Shown here: piece after piece, positions 21,006 through 33,445 of the stretch
Layout of the letters: every line of letters starts with the position of its first letter
How positions within the stretch are numbered: position 1 is the stretch's first letter
Made by a program: the position numbers and the translations under genes
Assembly: GCF_014805685.1 (NCBI RefSeq)
Contig: NC_060906.1
Span: 4,437,424-4,501,423, forward strand
Origin: Silurus meridionalis
Lineage: Eukaryota > Chordata > Actinopteri > Siluriformes > Siluridae
Reading direction: 5' to 3'
Length of the DNA: 64,000 nt
The notes under the pieces: generated by a model
The model's input: only the letters and a program-made list of their open reading frames with translations
Told to the model about the DNA's origin: nothing
The model's database searches: none

Positions 21006-21862
21006 TATGTAAAAACCACAAGAAAATTAAGTTGTGATATTCTCCAATATTCAAGTAATATAAAATTGTTCATTAAAATTGATATTAACAGTATTAAAAC
21101 TACAATATTTTATCATTAACAATAATATTAGTGTTTTTAACTGCACATTAATCAACATACTACAATTCATTCATTAAAAGTAAAATGTACCCATGCACCT
21201 ACATTTTAATGAAGTGTGTGTATCAGCAGTGAAGTACTCGAGTATTAATACACTGTGGATCTCTTGTAGTAAAAATGTCCTGCATTTACATTTTTAGTAT
21301 AATATGCTTATATAAGTATATAATAATATATAAGTAAAATACTAAGTGCCAAAAGTATAAACATTATGCACAATTCAGAAAAAATACTGGATTATAATTT
21401 ATGCATTAATGAAAACAATCCTTTTACAATGGCAGATTATAAAAGGTGCCACTCATTTTAATTGATTATTTTGTTTGACTTGGTTACTTTCTGTCACTAA
21501 TGTAATGTATATATTATGTAAATATCACATTTGTAGGGTAAGATCCTTAATATGAAAAAAGTCTCCATGCTGGTGATGCTATGGTTCTTTACATGGGCTT
21601 ACAGATACATTACTATGTAATTAAGGACATACATTGCCTTTGTTCAGCTTTTGTGTGTAGCCACAGAGACTCGTAATATTCTACAGGCCATGTGAGTGAC
21701 CAAAAGATGGAATGAGACACAGTTTTCATTGTACCAGGCAGCCTTGAGCATCTTTTCCACTGTGGAGGGGAGTTTTTTAGACTTTAATAGAACTCCAACG
21801 ATGTCTGAAAGACACTTTTGGACGACTTTTTATACTAATAAATGACTTGCTAGTTAAAAACG
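21006..21862. other. AT-rich sequence without recognisable features
   Basis: Nothing resembling a gene or a known repeat family. Confidence 0.5.
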
Positions 21863-21996
21863 TAAATTCTTCTTCTTTCAGCTTCTCCCATAAGGGGTTG
21901 CCACAGTTGATCCTGCATTCCTTAATTGTTGATCATCCGTCTCCACACCCCCCTGTCCTCTACATCTGCCTCTTTCAAACCAACTACCTGCATAGA
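21863..21996 (-). mobile_element. RTE LINE 3'-terminal fragment
   Basis: TTCTTCTTTCAGCTTCTCCCATAAGGGGTTGCCAC is the minus-strand 3' end of the RTE family, and CCTGTCCTCTACATCTGCCTCTTTCA matches positions 10-36 of this window. It is cut off after CTACCTGCAT. Confidence 0.85.
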
Positions 21997-22723
21997 CGCA
22001 ATTATTAGCGAATGAGACCCATTGTATTGAAATATAAACTCAAACTGTAACAGGAAGGCAGTGCAGAGCACTTTACAATGAAGATATACTTAAATATTTC
22101 CTTGTGCCAACAGTCTGTATGATGCAATTTGTATCAACTTCATCCTTAGAAAACACAGAATGAATTACAGGAATACAGTCAAATGTTCTGTCTCACAACA
22201 CTGGGTATGTTATTTTCTTTGCTGAAAAACTTTTATCAACATTTTTACACTTAGTTATATGGTGTTTTATTTACTTTTGTGTGAAGTCTATAATAACACA
22301 TTTTAGTATTATCGTAAATAATAACAAGCAAGTACACTGCAGGGACTTGAACCCCATCCAGGTGGTTGACCTGGAGTACCAGTGCATTTTTGCTTTTGGT
22401 TCTCATTTATATTATAGGGAAAGCAAAAAGTTGTATTAGCAACAGCATGTTTTAATAAGGTATGCACAGTACTCACAATAACTGTTCTGTTCTGTTACTC
22501 TACAAAATCCAATATTTTGTTCTATAGCAGAACACATTGCAAGAATAAGCTAAATGGTTACAGATGTGTTTACTATGCCAAGATCATGCTGTTGCAATGC
22601 AAGAACAAGAAACCTTTTGTAGGAAACTATTTTAAATCCTAATGGTTTTATAAACCTGAAGCAGAATGTACATGATTATTTTGTTAATGTAAATGTAATA
22701 AAATTTAAATAACAGTAGATAAT
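21997..22723. other. Non-coding sequence, possibly the 3' part of the Helentron
   Basis: It lies immediately 3' (minus strand) of the endonuclease domain of Helentron copy 1 and could be its 3' untranslated tail. I could not pick out a terminal hairpin with confidence. Confidence 0.35.
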
Positions 22724-23310
22724 TTAGATAAGTGTTTTCTTATGGTCCTTGTCCTCTGTCAAATATTTTAACAGAGAATCATAGACCATTTGAATTGAAA
22801 GTTTAAATGAGCAGAAAATTCCCTCGTGTGTGTTAAAGTACACCTGCACAATATCTGTGTGTACTGAGAAATTTGTCATATGTTTTATGTACACATGGTC
22901 AATTAATGTTCCTTTTTCTGTTGTAGGTTCCTTAACATGTTGAATAAAACCCCTATCTGCCATAAAAGAGCACACAGAATTAGACTTTAATGCATCATTA
23001 TTAAAGTCTCCCACAATCACAATGTTATTTGAAATTGAAGGCAGCTGATCAATTAACCTGCCCAGATTTTCTTTAAATCTACACAAAGGGTATGTTTGTG
23101 GTCTATAATAACACCAAGCTAAATATTATTTTCAGGAAAATGTGTCAACAGGCATTCTAAATTAAGATCTGGAATTGTTATAATAGTGTTTGGCACTCCA
23201 CATGTTGTATAAACTCCAACTCCACCGTGTTGTTGTAGTTTCAAATCATTGAAAGGAGGACATTCACTTATAGTAATATAGTTATCAGATAGTGTTCTGG
23301 CAGCCATGTT
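22724..23310 (-). pseudogene. Helentron C-terminal AP-like endonuclease
   Basis: Two frames form the domain. The upstream one (23307-23119) has HGGVGVYTTCGVPNTI, a segment found after the first catalytic region of these nucleases. The downstream one (23086-22724) has IVIVGDFNNDALK, with the GDFN metal-binding motif, and GTLIDHVYIK, the (S/I)DH-type catalytic box. A frame change separates them near 23100. Compared with copy 2, about 60 bp is missing near the start (after the AARTLSDNY stretch). In Helentrons this domain is fused behind the helicase; its role in transposition is not established. Confidence 0.8.
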
Positions 23311-23314
23311 TCAG

Positions 23315-24880
23315 TTACAGCAATACATGTTGAATAGACACATTTAAATCCTCTTTATGGCAACGCAAACTCTGTACATTCAGTATAAACACAGAAAAGG
23401 AACTCTCTTGTACTGTCACCAATGATTCATCATGTGCCATAAAAGATGGCATTTCTTGAAGAGCTTCACAAATCTGATCATTACAGAAAATGGCCTTTTC
23501 ACTAAAGTGTTTAATTATTAACCCTGACAAACTCCTTACTCGGCTCAAAGCTACATAAACCTGACCAGGTGCAAACACTTTACACTAACGACAGCAGTAT
23601 CAACAGTTAAACCCTGAACTTTATGTACTGTGCATGCCCATGCTAGTTTTAAAGGAAACTGACGCTGAAAACCAGCTTTCATACAAACGTTTTCCTCTTC
23701 TACATATATAGGTGTAGAATGGAGCAATTTTGCTGCCTCAAATCAACATTGTGTTTGTCTTTTCAATCCCACATGACCATCATCAAACTGAATGTATACA
23801 GTTTCAGGTAACTTCTCTTTAGATGAACGTACGATATGAGTAACTACACCACAAACACCATTAACTAATCCATCATCAACATCTATGTTTATAATTAACA
23901 GAACACGTGCATCTATGCCTAAAAGTTACTTTTCTGCCAAACATGTGTTATGAACCTTTACATGATGACCAGCTAATAATTCTATTTTGCCTGTTTTTTT
24001 ACTCCGTGCATAATCCTCTGCCTCTATCGTTTCAATTTCCGGCCATGTTTTTATCACCTTCTTCAAGTTGTGCATATGAACTTGATCATTTGTAGCATAA
24101 ATGTGAAAAGATACATTATCTTCCTCAACCTTGTCACAACTTGATAATATGATTAAATCGTCTTTGTTTAGTGCAGTTGTTTTGCTTCTTTGCCTTAACC
24201 TGTTTAACATTTCAGCAAAATTGCTGTCCTTTTGTCTAACAACCTGTGAGTTCAACAACACTAAAACATCTCCATAAACTCATTTCAGGTACATGCACAT
24301 ACACTGGTTTTCCTTCACAGGAGGCAATTGGAAAAGTCCCCAACAGTAATTACACTCACATTACCAAAAGCAGACAAATCTCCACTCTGTTTAATTTGAT
24401 GTAGTCTTCCATGTTAATATGGCAATAATTTATGATCAACCATAGATATTTCGCTTAGGAATTTTGCTCGCAAAGAATTTAATTTGTCCTCACCCAGCGG
24501 TGTGTATGGCAACTTTACATTAGTGCCAATACTAAATGTGTTGTGAATTGTTGCAGCTTTTAAATTGTATGCTGCAATGCCTGTTGGTGCTGTTAAAGCA
24601 ACACAAATATCATCTGGATTCAAAGAAATCTGAGACAATAGTCGTGAAGACTCATTTTATGGCTTCAATTAAATGAGTTTTGCCTGTTCCTGCACCACCA
24701 GTAATAAACAAATGAAATGGTTTTGTGTTTTCTCCTCTAATTTTACCCAAACACCACTGCCTTATTTTATTAAAAACAGCCATCTGGGTTTTGTTTAAGG
24801 AACGAATGATGCTTAACCCTTCAACACGACTGCAACTTGTTGTGTAGAACTTGCAATGGTAAACTCATATGAACTGAATC
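23315..24880 (-). pseudogene. Helentron Pif1-like helicase domain, frame-broken
   Basis: Reading 24880 to 23315 on the minus strand: FITGGAGTGKTHLIEAI (Walker A, about 24705-24655), ICVALTAPTGIAAYNLKAAT with IHNTFSIG (motif Ia region, about 24610-24540), EISMVDHKLL (Walker B region, in place of the usual D-E pair), then the 24261-23926 block, [14 protein letters not shown] (motif V, about 23640-23590) and [14 protein letters not shown] (motif VI, about 23565-23520). A frame change lies between motifs V and VI at about 23580; the identical change is in copy 2. This superfamily-1 helicase would unwind DNA for rolling-circle transposition. Confidence 0.82.
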
Positions 24881-24933
24881 ACCCGTGGGAATAAACTGAA
24901 CATTTCTGGAACACTCCTTTAAATGCATATTTG

Positions 24934-25437
24934 TCAACCTATACACTGCCTCTTGTGCACTAACTTCACGATTATGCAAGTACACACTGCCTCATTTTTT
25001 AAAGCTTGTTTGGCATCGACATTACCCTGAGTTGTAGCTTCCTGTTCAGCATTCGCTAATAATAAACCCATTTCCCTTTCAGATTTTGAAATGTAGGAAA
25101 TTATATAAACAATACATGCATAAGCATCAGTTACATACTGAATATCCATATTGGCATTCCAGCATAAAAGAGCTAATTTATTATACTGATTAACCCACAC
25201 TTCATTTAATTGCCGTTTCAACACAATATGCGTGGTATTATTTACACGCCTATATGCCATTTCAAATAAATCCTGATTTATTCCTACACTTTCAAACACA
25301 CTTTCTACAGACTTAAACTTCTCTTCTAAAACAGCTGTTTTAACTGCTGATGTTATATTCCGAGCATAATCCGCCTTTATTTGGTTATTTTCACATGTAC
25401 TTTCACCAGATCCTTCTTTCTCAGACTCATCTTTCAC
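24934..25437 (-). pseudogene. Helentron Rep-helicase linker region
   Basis: Contains WNANMDIQYVTDAYACIVY followed by ISYISKSEREMG, a very conserved block located between the Rep nuclease and the helicase of Helitrons. A frame change after AKQALKN moves the usual [18 protein letters not shown] continuation into another frame (about 24990-24930), and the conserved QFIPTG stretch follows at about 24905-24890. This region is often used to recognise Helitron proteins and here places the missing HUH domain upstream. Confidence 0.8.
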
Positions 25438-25474
25438 TTTTCTTCAACAAATAAAAGTTCTGCTTGTTGGTGGT

Positions 25475-25990
25475 TTAGGAAAATTTAAACGACAAACTGT
25501 TTTTCTTTTTACATGTTTTTGAATGGTGTTTACTGTGAAGTTGCACTGATGTAACAATATTGTGCAATTCCTCATTTTCACTAGAAACCTCACATGTAAC
25601 ATTTGTCAACACACTCAACAACTTCATCAGAATTTTTAACTTGCGTTTGAATTTCACACATACTGATGACCCTTCACCTTCTGTTCTAGGCAAAACATTT
25701 GTTGTGTTTTTAACATTAGCTGGGACACAAGTAATAGAGACATGAACCCCATTCTGACCTTTTGGTAATGCTAACATTTTCCTAAACGGAATATGTAATG
25801 AAATCAAATGTTGTTCTAGACTATTGGGACAACGCAATTCTTCGGGTATGGGTTGCAATTCCAAATTGTTTACAGCACTTTCTGCTGACATTTCACTTTT
25901 ATTTATCTTATAATGACAAATCCATAGCTTTCCTTTACTTGATGTTTTCAATCCACATGGAACAGGACATTCATCACCACACTTGTGCAA
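25475..25990 (-). pseudogene. Helentron DUF6570 block fused to a Rep remnant (HUH motif absent)
   Basis: The frame starts in CGDECPVPCGL (paired cysteines) and contains LEQHLISLHIPFRKMLALPK and VHVSITCVPANV, hallmarks of the DUF6570 region that precedes the Rep nuclease. After VKFKRKL it continues as VTCEVSSENEELHNIV and HSKHHSKTCKKK, residues that normally come after the HUH motif. The several hundred residues expected between, including the His-x-His catalytic pair, are missing, so an internal deletion occurred near 25660. Confidence 0.75.
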
Positions 25991-28467
25991 GAACTACTCT
26001 GTTATACACTTGTATTCATTATTATAACTACATATTATTTAATATTCTGTGAGGTTTATTGAATCTGACTTTTAAAATTTTATAATTATATAAAACTTAT
26101 GAAATCATGTACCTATCAAATTATTGTCACCATATTCAAGACTGAAAAAACTTGATATTTCTAAAGCACCTGAGCTGAAAGTGTTCCTGTAGCTCTATTG
26201 TTATTGCATTGCATTATCAGCACAAAGGTTAAATTTCCCAGGAAACTCACATACTGATAAAAAAGTAAACAAGTTTAATCCAATAATCAAATGTCACAGG
26301 TGCCAAAGAGGCATGTCTGACTGTCACATGGATATACTTACATTAGGTCATCCAAAAAAGATTTGAATGTTGTTTTAAAAGGTGATCAGTTTTTACTAAT
26401 TGACCAAAACTTAAGCGCTGACATTTGAGCCTTGAGAAGATTTACATTGGGAAATGACCTCAAATGTCTCAGTCGCAAGTATCAGTGATCTGAAAAAGGT
26501 AAAAAAAAAAAACAAGCTCAATTCTAAAAAAATCCTAAGTACCAAAAATCCTAAGTAACGGAATTTTTATATGTAATTGTGATTTTTTTTTTTTTTTTTT
26601 TTTTTTAACGAATCGTACGGCAAGCAAAGGTCACACAAGTTAATATAAATTTCATAGAAAGACTTGTACACAAGATCAAACATTTGGAACTGTATCAAAC
26701 ATTAGCTTAAATAATAATTATGCACGATTTATAATAATACACATGAAGCATAAAGTGTGATCTTGTTTTAAAGGAAAAGTTGATTGTAAAATGTACATTC
26801 TGGCATTACTTACCTTAATATGAACCTTAAAGCTCCATGAAACACAGCATCCAACATCTGAAGACACTTTGATGGGGCATTTATATAAAACAGATCACCA
26901 TAATCAATAATAGAGAGAAATGTGGCATCAACTAGCCTTTTTCTAGCAGAAAAAGTAAAACAAGATTTGTTTCTAAAGAAAAAAACTAGCTTTAAGAAAT
27001 TTAATTAAAACCATCTAGGTTTTTTAATGCCTTTCTTCTGCATGTTGTCTGTTGCACCTCTTTTCCCCTGACAGCAACATCACTACAGTCACATTATTAG
27101 ACATAATTAGAGTCACTGCATAGCTCCACTAAATCACAAAACATGGCATTTGTAACATACTACACCATTACTAGACCTCCCTGATAACACACTTCTTTGT
27201 GGGGGATGGTGTGGGAGAGGTCAGGTGCAAAAGGCTTCACCACCGCTTTTATTTATTTCCGCTGTTTAATATAGTGTCTGTCTGCTTGTTGCCCACGCAG
27301 AACATCTCTGGCGCACAAGCGCACACACACACACCCTGCTCTCTCCTCCTTATATGCACTTTCCGATCACTGGAAAGAGAGAGATCAAAACCATCGTTAG
27401 ATCAAAACCAGCTTCAGGTGAGGCAATCCCCTGCCTACCTGCACCCGGCCCCGCCCTCCATTTACAAACCGACGCTTGGCTACGCCCCCGCTGCCACAGA
27501 TGGATTTCTGAAAGATGTACTTTCAGTGTATTAAGTGACGTAAAAGTACATGGCCAATCTGAGTAAAGGCAACAGGAAACCTAAAAAAAAAATAAATAAA
27601 TGAAGTTAAAGGCAAGGTAAAGGCAGAGTAACTTGTAATGAAGTTCACATGCTCATTTAGCATTAAATATTACCAACAAAATGAATGAATCCACTACTTT
27701 AACAATGAACAATACAATTGGTATTAACTGTTGAAAAAAATCTAATTATCATGCAAGTCATGTGAAAAATGTTTGGTGAACTACTTTAAAAATGTAAACA
27801 CGCAGCTTTAATCTGTACTATTCATTAACCTACACTTCAACGCTGTTTTTTAAAAGATGCACGCGCAGTGCACGCGCTGGCGACATTCAGAGCGGCTGCG
27901 TAATTAACGTTACTTTTGTATTTTCGCGCAGTGCTTACAGTTTGACGGTGTATTCAGTCAAAACTTGCCTTCCATATCCCGTTTTTTTCCCCTTCCTTCC
28001 AACATCTGGTGAACCCCATCTCGCCCCTCCCCGGCAATCCGATTTTACAGATCTAAAGTGCAAAATAACATTTTAGATGTTGGTTTTCAACACGAGGTGT
28101 TCAAAGCTACAGACGGTAGCTACGAACTAACATGTTCTGCAAAGTAATATTAATTCAAGTAAACATCATGATTATAACTAATAAACAAGGAAACAAAAAT
28201 ATGCCTTAATTAATTACCTTAATCAGTAGATGCTCAAACCGTCTTCAGTCCATGAGCTTCAGCAAAGTGTGGGGGAGGGGAGTTGTGCTTCATTGCGCAT
28301 GCCCAATGACATGTCTCAAACATTTCGAGTAATATTACTTAATTATTATTAGTAATCTCAAATATTTATTTTAACATTTTACCAATAATTAACTATTTTT
28401 AGTAAACTCTATTTTATTCAGATTTAAGTAAACATACTAGCATTTTTCTAGTGAAGTATACTATGAC
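25991..28467. other. AT-rich intervening sequence between the two Helentron copies
   Basis: No recognisable gene. A 25-base T run lies at about 26584-26608. An open frame at 27199-27534 has no family resemblance and overlaps a short CA run. A small CpG cluster (CACGCGCAGTGCACGCGCTGG) lies at about 27860-27880. The part next to 25990 may be 5' non-coding Helentron sequence. Confidence 0.4.
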
Positions 28468-29454
28468 TTATTTCAACAGAGAATCAGAGACCATTTGAAT
28501 TGAAAGTTTAAATGAGCAGAAAATTCCTCGTGTGCTAAAGTACACCTGCACAATATCTGTGTGTACTGAGAAATTTGTCAGTTTTATGTACACATGGTCA
28601 ATTAATGTTCCTTTTTCTGTTGTAGGTTCCTTAACATGTTGAATAAAACCCCTATCTGCCATAAAAGAGCACACAGAATTAGACTTTAATGCATCATTAT
28701 TAAAGTCTCCCACAAGCACAATGTTATTTGAAATTGAAGGCAGCTGATCAATTAACCTGCTCATATTTTCTTTAAAACTACACAAAAGGTATGTTTGTGG
28801 TCTCTAAATAACACCAAGCAAAATACCATTTTCAGGAAAATGTGTCAACAGCCATTCTAAATTAAGATTTGGAATTGTTATAATAGTGTTTGGCACTCCA
28901 CATGTTGTATAAACTCCAACTCCACCGTGTTGTAGTTTCAAATCATTGAAAGGAGGACATTTACTTGTGTATGCAACACAACGAGGAATACCCACAAAGT
29001 TGTAGTTTTCTAAATGTACACTTTCAGGCAGATAGTGTTCTGGCAGCCATGTTTCAGTTACAGCAATACATGTTGAATAAACACATTTAAATCCTCTTTA
29101 TGGCAACACAAACTCAGTACATTCAGTATAAACACAGAAAAGGAACTATCTTGTACTGTCACCAATGATTCATCATGTTTCATAAAAGATGGCATTTCTT
29201 GAAGAGCTTCACAAATCTGATCATTACAGAAAATGGCCTTTTCACTAAAGTCTTTAATTATTAACCCTGACAAACTCCTTACCCGGCTCAAAGCTACATA
29301 AGCCTGACCAGGTGCAAACACTTTACACTAACGACAGCAGTATCAACAGTTAAACCCTGAACTTTATGTACTGTGCATGCCCATGCTAGTTTTAAAGGAA
29401 ACTGACGCTGAAAACCAGCTTTCGTACAAACGTTTTCCTCTTCTACATATACAC
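28468..29454 (-). mobile_element. Helentron copy 2, truncated at both ends
   Basis: Collinear with 22765-23715 of copy 1: helicase motif V ([14 protein letters not shown]), motif VI ([13 protein letters not shown]) and the endonuclease (HGGVGVY, VLVGDFNNDALK, LIDHVYIK). Differences are few and mostly small indels. It keeps a segment that copy 1 lost (GIPRCVAYTSKCPPFND). Both copies share the frame change between motifs V and VI. Homology starts abruptly at about 28468 and ends at CTTCTACATATA (about 29454), so neither terminus is present. Confidence 0.85.
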
Positions 29455-30234
29455 TCAAAAAAATAGCACTTTGGTTGAACATGATTCAATCATGGACAGT
29501 GGTTCCACACGATTACACCACATTATCTTAACAAAACTGGATGATGTTAAACAAGCTCAACACATTGGTGTTCATTTAACATAAACAGATGATGTTGATT
29601 AAACTTGATTTAAATAGTTCTATTTAACTTGAATTAATGGTTTTTGTTGAACGTCAATGAATCATGATATCTTAAATTTAATCAATGATGTTAAGCCTAT
29701 ATTTTAACATCACTTTTAATGGATCCAATTTAGTCAAGTTAGTACTGCTAAATGTTATCAGCCCTGTTTTTCCTTTCCTTACTCCAATGACCTTTAAAAG
29801 ATGACTACAGAGGCAGCAAATATGTAATAAATCCTTTACTAGGTAACAGTTTACAGCAGGTGCCATACTTTAACAATTTGTTTTTACAAAACACTTAAAC
29901 TAATGCATTTGTAAGCTACAGTTTTCTGACATAACACAAATGTGTACAGAAACTTTCTTTTACACAGCAACTAGTGAACTTGCTGCTTCCTATTTGTCCA
30001 TGACCACGTGCACATGACTGCATGTGCTTTTAAGAAAAACAATGTTTAAAAAATATATATTTTTTAACTAAGAACAAAACTCAATACATTCAAAGCAGTG
30101 TAGCATGAGCATAACATGAAACAACTCCTAAATGAAACAAACATGTTCACATTTCTACATGTACAACAAATGCAGGGTAACCCATTAATAACTAGCATAG
30201 TGTTTGCTTTTAATATTTTTTTATTAGATTGCTA
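29455..30234. other. Non-coding sequence, probable MITE start
   Basis: Begins ACACTCAAAAAAATAGCACTTTGG directly at the Helentron breakpoint, which looks like a transposon terminus and may explain the truncation. Repeated TTGATT/GATGATGTTAA motifs follow. No matching right end was located. Confidence 0.3.
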
Positions 30235-30237
30235 CAC

Positions 30238-30545
30238 ACTGTCAGAAAAAAAACCTTAATTTTTAGGGTACAAGTGGCCGTCACTGGGGTGGTACCCTCA
30301 AAGGTACCTTTTTGTACCTTTAAAGCAAGGTACAGAATTGTACCTTATAGCTTTGTACCATTTAAGGAACAATTTTGTACCCCACACTGTCAGAAAAAGG
30401 TACAAAAGTGTCCTTTAGGGTACAAGTGGCCGTCACTGGTGGTACCCTCAAAGGTACAGTTTTGTACCTTTTAAAGCAAGGTACAAAATTATACCTTATA
30501 ACTTTGTACCATATAAGGAACAATTTTGTACAACAAGGTACAATT
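30238..30545. repeat. Duplicated left terminus of the CACTA-like element
   Basis: CACTGTCAGAAAAA occurs at 30238 and again at 30384; each is followed by GGGTACAAGTGGCCGTCACTGG and GGTACCCTCAAAGGTAC. The two ~146-bp copies are tandem and nearly identical. Confidence 0.85.
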
Positions 30546-30988
30546 GTGCATTTTGAAAAGATCACAAAATTGTACCTTATTAAAAGGATTCCCAGGGTAT
30601 ACCCCAATGAAAGCAGTTTTGATCCTATGTGGGCGAAAAAATATCTTAAACTGGCTTACAGACATGCTGATTTTACAGATGCAATTTTATTTATAAACTT
30701 TCTATTTCAAAGAGAATTACTTGAAATGTATTGCATCATACCACAACAGCAGGTGCAAGAATAGACAAGTTCATAGCACACAAAAGCTCATCAGACATTA
30801 AATATAAACAGAGATATAAAACAGTTTTAAAACAGCAACCTCTTCAATAAAATTAACAGGAATACAAGAAATTGTCTTTACACTAGAATCCTTACAAATC
30901 AAATCAGAAAAAATACAAGAACTGATATATAGCTAATTATTAGGCTATGTCATGTGCTGCACATTGAAGTTAATAGCAAAGGGCATTT

Positions 30989-33440
30989 TCAGCAAGAATA
31001 CCTACTGCTAATAAATAATTTGTCATCAACACTGTAGGTATCTAGTGCCTGGTAATCAACCTCCTCACCTGGTGAAAGGACAGTCCATTCATTTTCATAT
31101 TTCACACAGTATGAATAATAATGACGACAAAAAGATTCAGGTATTAACAGCTTGCCACACAATAACCAGTCTGTGTCCATGTTAAGAATGTACTTAATCT
31201 GAAAAAATAACGGAACTTCTTCTGCATGGAGGTGACCCACAGTAAACACATCTTTAACACAATATTTGACATCATTAATCTCTACTTCTGTTACTCGTTG
31301 AAGCTGTTTGCCTTCAAAATTGACATGGCTGTACTTCTTGTTCACACTTATTGAATGCTGGAGAGCTGAAGGTAAAGACTGAAAGGGTGTGTTCACACAA
31401 CATCCAGCAACTTTCTCATATTCCCCCAACATATTAACAGAAGACAATTCCCAACATTGTCTATGCTGATGTCGGTTACTTAAAGTGGATGAAATGTTAA
31501 TGAAATTTTTACAAGCGCTAGCGACCTGTTTGAAATATTGATGTTTGCCTTCAAACCTTAAACACCATAAAGAGCGCAAAGGCCCATAGCATAGCATCAA
31601 ACGAGAGTAATGGATTAAATAATGACATTTTGGCGTAAGAACATCACCAAACTCTTTAACTGTACATGACAAAACTCAGAAACTAAGAGATCAAGAGTGG
31701 GAAGCCATTCTTTTTACAACTGGTGCCATTATAATGTCAGAAATTTCACGACAAAGTAAGTAGACATGCCAATAGCTACAGCCCTCTGGGATTCTGTGTG
31801 CTACCAAAAAGGGCAGTAGGCGAAATAAACACCATTTCTGTGTGGCAGACCCTACTACATTCAAGTTGTGTAGAAGTTTTTCAGAAAGAGGAACAGGCTT
31901 GTTTTTTATCATTCTGTCCAAAAGTAAGTTTCCTCAGCTCCTCGTTAAACTCTTGTATGGTTATGACTTTTTCTCTGTGAGCTTTACTTAAAACAAGGCG
32001 CAACACTAGAGGAACTACACCTTCTAAAAAGTCATGCATCACATCCGGAGGAAGTGAGGTAGTGACATCAAAGTAGTCCAGTTTGTCAAAAGGACAGTCT
32101 CTGGTAACACCATAAATGGCTTTCGTGTCAGGATTTTCCTTTACACACTCCAAGTGGTATCTGTGGACATCAGTAGTTCTTAAAACAAAGTCAGATTCAT
32201 TAAAACATCTCTTAATGTTGCTATGTGTGGCCATGCAGTATCTACAAATTCTACCAACATTAAATGACATGCTGAATCCACCTATTAAGTGAGAGGAAAG
32301 GTTATCAGCAGATACAACTGCAACAGTTGCACAAACATTTTTTTTCCACACCATCAACAAGTACATTAATTCCTTCTGATGAAAGCTTTTTAAGATCATC
32401 TATGAATGGCTTCAAAATTTCATCTAATCCAAATTGTTTCACAAGGCTATAGCGAGCAAGTAAAGCTAAATGAATATGTTTTAACTGAGAACAATACTTT
32501 GTACCTATATTTCCAATTGTATATTGTATAGTAAAATGCACAGAGTTTGTGTTTGTTACGTTTTGAACCCAGAGGATTACACACCTCAAACTCGTCTTCA
32601 TAAAGATGCAGTCTCAGAGCTTGTGGGTTATTTGCAAAGAATTTGTGGTTTTTGAAATGAAGTCCATCTCGATAATCTTTTAGAACAAGTTCATCTTTTT
32701 CAGTGTTGAACTCAGTTTGTATCTGGTCCCAGATGTCCTCATGGGAACAGTATTTTCTCAATACCTCACATATAGGAATGTACGAGTAACTTCCAGTCTT
32801 ATTACCATATGTGTCTCTTAGTGTATACTGCACAGGCTCAGTCAACTCCAATTTTGATTTGCAGTACTCTTTGAACATGTGTGGAGACCTAACAAGTCTC
32901 GAGGCCTCTGAAAAAGTCAGGGACTGTAGCACTTCTTGAAGTTCTGGGGATGCAGCAAGATCAAATCCATTTTCTTTTAGATGATATGCAAGAAATGAGT
33001 CATAGTTTTCTTTGAAAAAACTAAATAAGAAATTTACATCATCTAAAATTTCTTGCTGCACTGACTGAGGCAGGTGATTTTTTTCTCTGCATTTCAGAAC
33101 AAAGGCACATAGGTTCTCTCTAAATTGCTGAAACAGCTCCTTCATGTTTGGAGGGGCAGACAGTACAACACTATCATTAGGACATTCTTCCTCAACATCC
33201 TCAAAGAAAGGAAGAGGATCATCAGTCATAGTCTGTTGTAACACCGTATGTTTATGCTTTCGTAAACGTGACATCTAAAGGACTCATACTTTGAAAATGT
33301 TCTCTGACAGTCATTAAGACCACAAGTTATTGAAAAATTTGCCTCATGTGCATGAATGAGACCAATGTGCTGGATTAATTTGACAATTGTGAATGTTCTC
33401 CGAGAGCATTTAGGACAACAGAAGGGCGAGGCATTTTTGC
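30989..33440 (-). pseudogene. Zinc-finger transposase of the CACTA-like element, frame-broken
   Basis: N-terminal zinc fingers lie at about 33420-33260: CPKCSRRTFTIVKLIQHIGL with IH, then CGLNDCQRTFSKYESFRCHV. A frame change near 33262 leads into a 275-codon frame (33274-32447). Further blocks are VSADNLSSHLIGGFSMSFN with CRYC (32399-31881), LPPDVMHDFLEGVVPLVLR (a D...E catalytic-looking block), and LTPKCHYLIHYSRLMLCYGP with LWCLRFEGKHQYFKQ (31672-30989). The order resembles fish TNP2-like transposases. At least three frame changes interrupt it. It would bind and cut the GGTAC-rich ends; this copy cannot. Confidence 0.65.
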
Positions 33441-33445
33441 AGATG

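Larger units (their letters stand above)
22724..25990 (-). mobile_element. Helentron (Helitron with AP endonuclease), copy 1, missing the HUH core
   Basis: In minus-strand order: a DUF6570-like block (25990-25475), a short remnant of the Rep region, the Rep/helicase linker (25437-24934), a Pif1-like helicase (about 24880-23315) and an AP-type endonuclease (23307-22724). The endonuclease after the helicase marks the vertebrate Helentron type. Several frames are broken, and the HUH nuclease core is missing from the expected place near 25.66 kb, so this copy could not move by itself. A partial sister copy lies at 28468-29454 in the same orientation. Confidence 0.85.
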
